From Trachythela sp. YZ-2020 (taxonomy: Eukaryota > Cnidaria > Anthozoa > Malacalcyonacea > Clavulariidae): DNA of 64,000 nt. The translations under genes and the position numbers were made by a program. The notes under the pieces were generated by a model, which was not told the origin of the DNA, ran no database searches, and worked only from the letters and a program-made list of their open reading frames with translations. Numbering within the stretch: position 1 is the first letter of the stretch; the number at the start of each line of letters is the position of its first letter. Shown here piece after piece: positions 55,852-64,000 of this stretch. The stretch is from NCBI GenBank assembly GCA_016169945.1, contig JADLSH010000289.1:62001-126000 (forward strand), read 5' to 3'.

Positions 55852-57638
55852 CTCATACGTAGCCGATGCGTGACCTGCATGATATATCCAAGATGGCCGC
55901 CATTCAGGGCAAAAAGACTATAAACTCTACGGGGAAATCCATATTTTTTGCATTTTGCGTCGTCCCAGTGTTTCGAATCCACTTCGATCAAACTTTTTTG
56001 GCAATAACTACTTATCGTGAACGTTTTAGACGCAAACTGGACAGCTGGGGATGAATTCCTGTAAAAATATCGCTCGCCGAAATTTGTACGAAATCGTCAC
56101 TTGGTCAGTTCGAGTGAATTACTCTGGTTTAGAGTATTTTGAAAAGGAAATTTGTGGTTTTCAAGGCCAAAGACGTATACCTTGAAGGCTTTGGATGCAG
56201 AATGGACCGTTTGGGATGAATTATATTAAAATATCGCTCGCCGAAGCTTGACATGAAAATGTCACTTGCTCAGCTCGAGTCATTTACTGCAGACAAGTAC
56301 TTTAAATGTACTTGGTTTAATACATTTAGTCATTAGATATTTTGAGGAATATTCAGAACATTACTTAGAGGATAAAAGTAATGTCTGTAACAGGCTTTAC
56401 TTGCTGAGACGACTGGGATTACAAAAAAGCAATTAAAATTGGGAATGGAAAATAAGATTATGGTCCCTCCCCCACCTCTTACAACCCTCTGACTTCTTTC
56501 CCCAGATTTTGTTTCCTTTTATAGTATTTTTGGGGCTCACTTAAATCTGGGGCTCATCGAGCAATTCCCTCCTGGACAGCCTTGGAAAATATAGCTTACT
56601 AAATGTCGTGTTAAAAAGAACCATAAATAGAAAACACTAACATATTGTTAATCTGGACATTCATTCTCACTAGATGACATGTCAAGAAATTCAGTTTTGG
56701 ACACGCAAGAAAACTTCATGTTAGTTTTATTGAGGTTCAACAAAGTGGGAAAATTTGCCATATTTGATATTTTTCAGTACATGAACAGGTTGCACACTGT
56801 TACTGTATTGTTAAATGTTAAGTTAAATGTTTTAAAACAATACTGAAAATCAGAAACAACACTCAAATTTGCAGTGCACTTGCCACAATTTTGCACACTA
56901 CACACTTGAATTTTTCCCTGCTGCATAAATGTTTCCTTCCTGTCTGCCATTTCATCCAGTGAGTTCGAATAGGCTGCATTGCATCTTCATAAATGTTTTA
57001 AAAACTTTTAATATTTCCATCCTTGAAATACTGTACCATGTTTGTGTGTCAAATTTCACCTCTAGGTGATATTTGGCATCAGTTAACTGTGGACTTAACT
57101 TTTAAATACTGATTTTATCCTCTAAGTAATGTTCCGAATATTCCTCAAAATACCTAATGACTAACTGTATTAAACCAAGTACGTTTAAAGTACTTGTCTG
57201 CAGTAAAATGACTCGAGCTGAGCAAGTGACTTTTCATGTCAAGCTTCGGCGAGCGATATTTTAATATAATTCATCCCAAACGGTCCATTCTGCATCCAAA
57301 GCCTTCAAGGTATACGTCTTTGGCCTTGAAAACCACAAATTTCCTTTATAAAATACTCTAAACCAGAGTAATTCACTCGAACTGACCAAGTGACGATTTC
57401 GTACAAATTTCGGCGAGCGATATTTTTACAGGAATTCATCCCCAGCTGTCCAGTTTGCGTCTAAAACCTTCACGATAAGTAGTTATTGCCAAAAAAGTTT
57501 GATCGAAGTGGATTCGAAACACTGGGACGACGCAAAATGCAAAAAATATGGATTTCCCCGTAGAGTTTATAGTCTTTTTGCCCTGAATGGCGGCCATCTT
57601 GGATATATCATGCAGGTCACGCATCGGCTACGTATGAG
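55852..57638. mobile_element. Foldback element with roughly 530-bp inverted arms
   Basis: The arms 55852-56385 and 57108-57638 are near-identical reverse complements starting CTCATACGTAGCCGATGCGT. The 720-bp centre has no coding. Matching short frames in both arms (MRDLHDISKMAAIQGKK) are mirror copies. No target duplication was found. Confidence 0.85.
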
Positions 57639-57830
57639 CATCACTGTGATGAGCCAGAGATGAGCATAGTTCATAGAGACCACAGGAGGCCCAGGCTCTA
57701 TTTGCCCGCGCCCGCCTGTGACTTCCTTTTATAAAATAACTGAAGTAAATAGAGCGCGCTGATTGGTCAATACCCATGCAGGATGAGAGAATCATGCACG
57801 GGAAATTTTCCCGCGCCTGAAATTTTAAAA

Positions 57831-58031
57831 ATGTCGGGCGATAATAGTTCAACTTTTGACTTTGACAAAGAAAATAATGGCGAAAAAGGTAAACAGAGGT
57901 TCGTCTTAAAGTCGGATAAACAAGTTGACGAGTTGGTGGATAGCGTACAAGCAGAAAGCACAAAGCATAAAACAGTATACGCTGTTGTTGACGTTTTTTG
58001 GGAGAATTGCAATGTACATCAAATATATTAA
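57831..58031 (+). pseudogene. Crypton-related N-terminal coding fragment inside the short transposon
   Basis: ATG at 57831, 66 codons: STFDFDKENNGEKGKQRFVL, DELVDSVQAESTKHKTVYAV. The spacing of an F-V-L start and T..KT..AV resembles the N-terminal region of Crypton/DUF3504-type proteins, weakly. Ends at TAA 58031. Confidence 0.35.
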
Positions 58032-58076
58032 TAAAACTTTTTTTATATTTCTGTGTGGTTATTTTATAAAACAAAT

Positions 58077-58247
58077 ACCGCATTGATTTCCGTGCATGAT
58101 TCTCTGTTTCTTACACTTGGGATGTTGCTCGACTTTCGTTAAGCTAAAAAAAACTCGCCTATCGGCTCGTTTTTTTTTACGCTTTTCGAAAGTCTCGCAA
58201 CAACCCGCGTGTAAGAAACAGAGAATCATGCACGGAAATCAATACGG
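58077..58247. repeat. Palindrome within the short transposon
   Basis: ACCGCATTGATTTCCGTGCA...GTTTCTTACAC is mirrored by GTGTAAGAAACAGAG...ATCAATACGGT around a loop of TTTTTT-type sequence. Confidence 0.85.
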
Positions 58248-58464
58248 TATTCCCTTAATAACGAGGGAGTCACAGGCGGGCGCGGGCAAATAGAGCCTGG
58301 GCCTCCTGTGTAGAGACAGGGTTTGGCCAATTAATTTCAGATGTTGAGAAACCGCGTCACGTGACAATACGAGTGCATCGAATTCAGAAATTACTAGAGC
58401 GTAGTATTACTGAAATACGATATTGTGATTATAAATACTGAAATAAGGCATTGTTGCTCTTGTC

Positions 58465-60259
58465 ATGGCTTCGACAAGTTCAGCATACGATTCAGAAAGC
58501 GAAATTCCTTCAATTCTGGGTTCCGAAGTCGAAAATACAACCACGGAGGACAATTTTCAGCAAACTATTGAACTGCTGCAAATCGACGCTGAAGAATTGA
58601 CACAAGAAATATCGCGTTCAGTTGAAGAAGTAAGTCTTTTATATTGTGTTCCTTGACAAAATGTGAAGTAAGATGCCTTTAACATCATCTCTGTCTTCTG
58701 TTTGTGTGTTAGGTTGAAGGTTTAAAGCAATTTCCTTGCGAATTTTGCTCAAAAGTGTGCAAATCTATTAAGAGGGCATACGAAGCAATTAATGCATGTT
58801 CGCAGTATTAAACATTCACCCGTGAACACCGAAGATGTCGAAGCCGCTAAAGCTACTACAGCTTCTAACAAAGGAAAAAACAAATACCAAGCTACATCAC
58901 GGAGGAGAAAGTCCCACCGATTAAGGTTTACCCAGAGAAACAAGTTGACTTGCAACGCAGTAAATCGTTCGTAGAAGATCTGAAGATGTGAATGGTCTTC
59001 TAGATAACATTCACAAAGATTCATGAAAGACTACTTCGGGAAAATGTATCGTTCATGGAAAGAATATTTTCATCCGTTCAGTGATCACAAAGTCGTGTTT
59101 CTGATGCTGGTATGCATATTGCATTATATATAAAGTGCATGTTTGTGACAGGCTGAGATATTTATAAAAACAAATATTAGCTTGCACTTCATTTCACAGG
59201 TGAAGTGAAAGCTGCCGCACTTCTCCCACAGTCTTAGAGTGTATCATTTTTCGATACTATATTGACAAAAGAATAACTATGTTTTGACCCATAGCTTGCA
59301 ATGCACCCTATTTCAGTGTTTTACTGTTTCTATTAAATGCCAGACAATTTCACTTATCAGTAGTAGGGTACTGCCAGTTAATGGGTTAATTGACAAAAGT
59401 GTCTCTTGTTAACCTATTAGCTTGCAATGCTTCCAGATGCACCCTACTTTAGTATGTCACTCTGTCTAATGCCAGACCCTTTTGCTCATCAGTGGTAGGG
59501 TACTGCCAGTTAATGGGTTAACAAAACTATCTGCCAGTGTCTCTGGTTAACCTATTAGCTTGCAATGCACCCAGATGCACCCTACTTTAGTATGTGCCCT
59601 AATTTAACACCAGATAATGGGTTAATCCTGATAGCACTAAAATTGGTAAAAAAAATTTCTGTCTATTAATGCCAGATGATTTTACTTACCAATGAGAGTG
59701 TTAGGTGTATGTGGGTTAAAGCAGAAAATCATTTTAATATTTTCATTTCTTCTGTTTAGAGTGAATTATCCATCACACCCGACAAGCTTGGACCCCTTGC
59801 TTATGTTGCTGGCTATGTAATCCAAGCATTATGGAAAGAAAAATACTATTGTTTTCAATGAAAGTACTTACTGAAGAAAATGACTACATTTCTTCAATTT
59901 CCCAAGGAGCACTGTGGCCACCCAATTCCTGGCTGGTAAATATTGCAGAAATTCCTGAATTGTGTTTAGAAACCACACAAGAATTGGCAAACCTACCCCA
60001 TTACTTGTGGATAAAGTTGTTGAGGAGGTCCAAGCTTCTCCATTAGCAAAAAGTTTGTGGAACAATATTGTTGAACAATGTGATGTTGCAGTGTCAAAGG
60101 AGTGTCAAAACTTATGTTTTGAAAACATTATCAAACTATATGCAACTGTCAGAGGATTCTCCTTTGCACAAGATATCCTTAACAAGTATAAATTACTTGA
60201 AAAAGAAAAAGAAGGCTTTAAGGAAACAGTTAAAGGTTGACAGTGAACTTCAGCTGTAA
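58465..60259 (+). pseudogene. Transposon gene with C2H2 finger and GPLAYVAGYV motif, decayed
   Basis: Exon 1 (58465-58629): MASTSSAYDSESEIPSILGS, acidic; donor gtaagt. Exon 2 (58713-59109): FPCEFCSKVCKSI then, one frame over, QLMHVRSIKHSP, making one C2H2 finger, followed by a basic tail and YFGKMYRSWKEYFHPFSDHK in a further frame; donor gtatgc. Exon 3 (59760-60259): SITPDKLGPLAYVAGYVIQA, ISQGALWPPNSWLVNIAE, KPTPLLVDKVVEEV, SLWNNIVEQCDVAV, LCFENIIKLYATVRGFSFAQ and a basic end with LRKQLK. Several frameshifts. The LAYVAGYV segment resembles the C-terminal part of some transposases. Function not established. Confidence 0.55.
59270..59700. repeat. Tandem repeat in intron, about 115-130 bp unit
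   Basis: ATTAGCTTGCAATGC and CCAGTTAATGGGTTAA recur three to four times (near 59294, 59406, 59553) with CACCCTACTTTAGTATGT. Imperfect. Confidence 0.75.
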
Positions 60260-60706
60260 ATAATATCTACACTATTCTTCAATGTAAGCTCGGATTCCAT
60301 ATGTTGGGGCTCTCGCATGCACCATAGCAGGCACAGAGAACCCCAACAGCTTGAATCTGAGCCTACCCACAATGTAAATACTAATTTCTGCATATTATTT
60401 GTTCTCTTTCTTGAAGGAGTCGACCAAAATTGTATTTGATAGTGATTTTTGTAGATATAGACTTTTGTTCAATTAAAAAATTATGAAATCAATTTAAAAT
60501 GATTTCAACAATACAATCCCAAACAAATATAAATATAAATACTGTGATATAATCTTCTTATAAATATAAATACTGTGATATAATTCTTGATATAATGTTC
60601 TAGTCTTATAGTTTATCCAATGCTTGCTTGATCTGTATAGTCCATCTTTACAGATATTCTGTCTTGCACAGAATAAATCTTCTATTAAGCCAGGAGGGGG
60701 CTTTTT

Positions 60707-61612
60707 TCAGTCACATTTGAGGTTAATAATTCCAAGTCCTACAACCACAAATTTCTCAACCTTCTTTTTAAAATATTCGAGGCTTGAATGGTATTGTTTT
60801 GGTTTGGGCTTGTGTTGAACAAGTTCACTTCTGGGTGCAGTTGTGGAGGTGGAGGGTATGCTTTTCTCTGGTAAATTTAGGGAAGGAACAGCTCCAGGCA
60901 CAAGTCTTTTGCAGGTGGGAACTATAAACATGACCAAAAACCTTGTTAATATACAGGTATATTTTACATAAGTACTACCAGTCTACCACCATTTCAATGA
61001 ATTGTATATAGGAAAATAAAAATTATCTTGTAGATCTTATATTCTGACTAAGTGCTTATATCAGCTAGCTCATATCAATCCATAAGCAATTGGGCATATA
61101 TTAAATGATATAACTCTCTGAAATTGCACTTTTACTAATATTATAATACATGTTAAAGAAAAGTATGATTTAGTGGGATTTATCCTGAATTTCTGTATTC
61201 CGGTAAATTTGAGCATATGGTTTGAACCCCATGCATAATTACTGAGCGTATTATGTAAATCAGTATTAAATTTCCATATGCCCTACAATTTAAACACCAT
61301 ATTGAAATAATTGAATTATACAAGCTTCTCGCAACGAGCGATAACTTCAAGAGTTAATACTGAAATATCAATAATTCCATATTCAGAATCTATCGGTAAC
61401 TGATAAGAAAGAAACTTACATGTTTCGATAAGGTTCTTTTCGAAGTGTCTTTCCCAAATACGATACCGTTGATCGATTTGCTTGTGTATATCTCTCGATC
61501 TCTTATCACAAGGCGCACCCACTCTTCGCGAGTTTTCGTCGATAAATCGTCGTATTTTGTTGGAATTCGAAAAATACCAACACCTACGTGCTTCTACTAG
61601 TTCCGCAACCAT
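60707..61612 (-). pseudogene. THAP-like DNA-binding gene, two exons
   Basis: Exon 1 (61420-61612) starts ATG at 61612: MVAELVEARRCWYFSN, then RSRDIHKQIDQRYRIWERHF; donor gtaagt. Exon 2 (60707-60921), acceptor tttatag, continues in phase: ETFPTCKRLVPGAVPSLNLP, then a Ser/Thr/Pro segment and a basic end LEYFKKKVEKFVVVG. The HF.......L.PGAVPSLNLP spacing matches the C-terminal half of a THAP zinc finger. The usual C-x2-H is W-x2-H here, and the N-terminal CxxC is not visible, so the finger may be broken. It lies opposite the gene at 58465-60259 in the same element. Confidence 0.5.
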
Positions 61613-61819
61613 AAATTGAACAATTAGCTCCTGCCTTCTAAAATATCTTTCAAAAAAACATGCTTTTTAAGCGAGCTATAGCCATAGAGTAAGGTTTCCC
61701 TTATATACTTCTCGAATTTCAATGCACTCGTATTGTCACGTGACATAGAACAATAACATAATTTGGCCACACCCCCAGCTTCCAAACCCTGTCTCTATTA
61801 ACTATGGTATGAGTCAGAG

Positions 61820-64000
61820 GAGGTTGGACAGCAGGCCGCAAAGCATCATGGGTAATGAGCGTATGTTTCCACGTGCGGCCTCATTTATGCGTTGACTGCC
61901 GTGAAGTCAACATCTCTGGCCATAGCAAATTCTGCGAAAATGGACGCTATTGATACAGAGACTCAATGCCATCATTATGGATGTGTAATAGTGTTTGTGT
62001 ATCGATGTATAAGAAGGCTCTTTGAGTCCGTTTAATGGATTTATTTGTGCAGAAATCTCAAAGGCTGCGTGTGATCAACTGGTCTTGTGGTCAATATAAA
62101 TGTTCATGTGTTGAAAATTCGATATGTATTTGTGGACACTTTATTCAGTGTTGCACGTATTGCATTTTATATACTTAAGTAAATGATTTCATAAGCTGAC
62201 CCATTGGCACTGCCTGGATCGTCTGTATTTGTAATGTACATAGTGCAACTAGTGAGGAGTGTAGTACAGACAGTTAACTAAATATTTATTGGCCAGATTG
62301 ATCTTTTGCAACAGAAATTACTGGTGAAATGTAGACAAAACAAACTTTACAGTAATATACAGTTCCATTTTTATTGAAAATACATAGCACATGCATAAAA
62401 TATAATATAAAATGCTCATTCTCTACGTATATAAAGAAATATTAAAGAAAGCAAATATCCACCAAGAAGGCAAATTAACAATACAATGATAGAATTCAAA
62501 TCAAAATACAAATCTGTAAATAAACAACAAATTTTACTTCTAAAATTTTCTTCTAAAACTCAGCGCTTATTGCTGCGAGCGAAGCGAGCAGCTTACTAAT
62601 CGTGGATATAGTCGATTTTGGTATTTTTCATTCGAGATGACCTCTGAGCCTGCGATGTATTGGACAGCGACAGTGATTTTCAGAGTTTTTTTAACCAGAC
62701 ACACGTGTTCGCAATGTTCGCACGTCCTTTTCAAGTCGCAACAAATGCACAATATAAACGAGAATTGCCGTAAAAGGGCTAAATTTAGTCCTATGATTAT
62801 AAAAATGGTATCAAACTAAAGGGATTGGAAATCCCCGTCGAATGGTGGTATTTACGAGTATGTAGTGTGTAAACCAAAGGTAGGAAAGCGAAATGAATAT
62901 TTAATTAGTTTGTATTATTGTTAATTTGTAAACAATACAAAGTTCAGAGGCGTTTGAATGGGGATAAAGCAGCCGCATAGCGTTGTAAACAAACACAATT
63001 TACTTGGCTAAAGAGATCGTAAAACGCTGAATCGAACGCTGAATCATCTACATAGCATGCACTGAACCGAAGATATGAACCTGCAAAGTCTTATAGCCAT
63101 GTGGCTATATAAACATTAGCACCTAACGATAAAGGTGGCAAACAGTTAACTATTGCCTATGGCTATGATACCGTTCAGTTCAAAGTACTTACTGTTCAAC
63201 AATGAACAATAATCGATATATTACAATATATCAAATAAACAAATATGGTTGGTTTAATTTATGTTATTACAAAGGTATCTGTTTCTAAACGTTCACGAAC
63301 AATTTATCAGGTCAACAAACTGTCCATTAAATAGTTGTGTTTGGTGGTGAATAGTTCGGTTTCGTAGTTAATAGTTCTGTTGGGTTTGGTTCTTAATAAT
63401 AGGGTTTAGTAGTTAATAATAAATAAAGATCTGACCCCTCGCAGCAATTATCTTTCTATTAGAAATTACTAGTTTTAAACAGTAAAGTCCACTTCTTCAG
63501 AAAAATACGAGCAATCACTGCGTCAATTGTGGAAATTCGAGATGTTCAACTTCAAAGATTGTTGACAGAAATGGCATCGGATTAATACAATATGACGACG
63601 TACAACCTACATAAAAGATCAAAATAACGTTTACCATACAAAATACTGCTCACATAGGTAGATCAATAGTTATTGAAATAGCATGGATGCATTCCAGGAA
63701 AAAATTGAATAACAATGACAAAATATTCGATATTTGCGAGTCGAGTGGGCCGTCAGACAACAAAATTGCAGACAGAGCCAGACACTAGCCCAGATATAAA
63801 ATCTCTAAACAACACGCAAATAACTCCCAAATCTCCTAAAATTCATTCAAAAGTACTTTAACGCTTACTCTAAAGAACAACGCTCTTTATATTAAAGAAG
63901 TTTCAAGATTCATTGGGAAAAACAAGCTTTGGTGGCGCAATGTCGTCAGGCGCAATAAGGTGCCATTTTGGCAAAAGTTGAAATGAGTATGGTCACTTCA
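61820..64000. other. Gene-free stretch
   Basis: No coding, RNA gene or complete transposon was recognised. GCTGCGAGCGAAGCGAGCAGC (62572-62592) is a short palindromic motif of the type often found in invertebrate short repeats. Confidence 0.5.

Larger units (their letters stand above)
57681..58310. mobile_element. 630-bp short transposon nested in the left repeat
   Basis: Ends CACAGGAGGCCCAGGCTC and the mirror; TIRs about 45-55 bp, GC-rich (GCCCGCGCCCGCC). TAGAGAC is duplicated (57674-57680, 58311-58317), and removing the element restores the TAGAGACAGGGTTTGG seen in the partner repeat at 61782-61798. It contains the palindrome 58077-58247 and a short coding remnant. Confidence 0.85.
57664..61807. 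mobile_element. Large inverted-repeat DNA transposon with two opposite genes
   Basis: The left repeat (57664-57680 continued at 58318-58400, split by the 630-bp insertion) and the right repeat (about 61725-61807) share CATAGTT.ATAGAGACAGGG, TTTGG and GTCACGTGACAATACGAGTG in opposite orientation. Inside are a plus-strand zinc-finger/transposase-like gene (58465-60259) and a minus-strand THAP-like gene (60707-61612), arranged convergently. The outer ends and target duplication are not resolved. A superfamily using THAP domains (P, Kolobok, ISL2EU types) is possible. Confidence 0.6.

Noticed and set aside
55866..57624. The same 62-codon frame (MRDLHDISKMAAIQGKK...) on opposite strands at 55866-56054 and 57436-57624
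   Set aside because: It is one sequence seen twice because the arms of a foldback are reverse complements; no homology or gene context.
58749..59024. 91-codon minus-strand frame
   Set aside because: Antisense shadow of exon 2 of the zinc-finger transposon gene.

Overview
This is metazoan genomic DNA, AT-rich and crowded with mobile elements. Its one clear host gene is a laminin alpha chain of the alpha-5/alpha-3 type, split into short exons with GT/AG junctions. The gene type and the transposon mix (CR1/L2-like LINEs, tRNA-derived SINEs, hAT-like and mariner-like short elements, a Helitron, Crypton-related and THAP-like fragments) suggest an early-branching invertebrate. A cnidarian is the best guess, but the sequence alone does not prove it.

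Laminin gene, minus strand, 45621 down to 23503. Fourteen exons encode, in order, the L4b region, LE repeats, a shortened L4a domain, a second run of LE repeats and the junction to the coiled coil. Order and content follow my recollection of vertebrate laminin alpha-5, and exon phases match at all 13 junctions. The N-terminal part and the coiled-coil/LG part were not found. Two exons carry an in-frame TGA (26292-26294, and about 43787 within 43748-43967) and the L4a core is missing, so the locus is decaying, polymorphic or affected by sequence errors. Its introns hold SINEs, two hAT-like short elements, a Tc1/mariner-like element, palindromes, a 110-bp tandem repeat, a large AAACT array and a LINE.

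Left part, 1-23.5 kb. A palindromic tRNA-derived SINE (597-1056), an unrecognised decayed coding cluster (1112-2115), a 3.4-kb stretch without genes, then a three-level nest. An old LINE (5933-7416 plus 14318-14791) is split by a foldback DNA element with an 8-bp target duplication (7425-14309), which is itself split by a CR1/L2-like LINE with two ORFs (about 8150-13070). After that come a minisatellite, a hairpin, a LINE with a 2A-like motif (17399-20204), a plus-strand LINE remnant and a tandem duplication.

Right part, 46-64 kb. A decayed Crypton-related gene, a LINE with an uninterrupted 912-codon ORF, a RecQ-like helicase remnant cut at the LINE boundary, a Helitron remnant whose first ORF starts with a USP-like cysteine-peptidase domain, a 1.8-kb foldback, and a 4-kb inverted-repeat element with a zinc-finger/transposase-like gene on one strand and a THAP-like gene on the other. 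A 630-bp short transposon sits inside its left repeat. The last 2 kb shows nothing recognisable.
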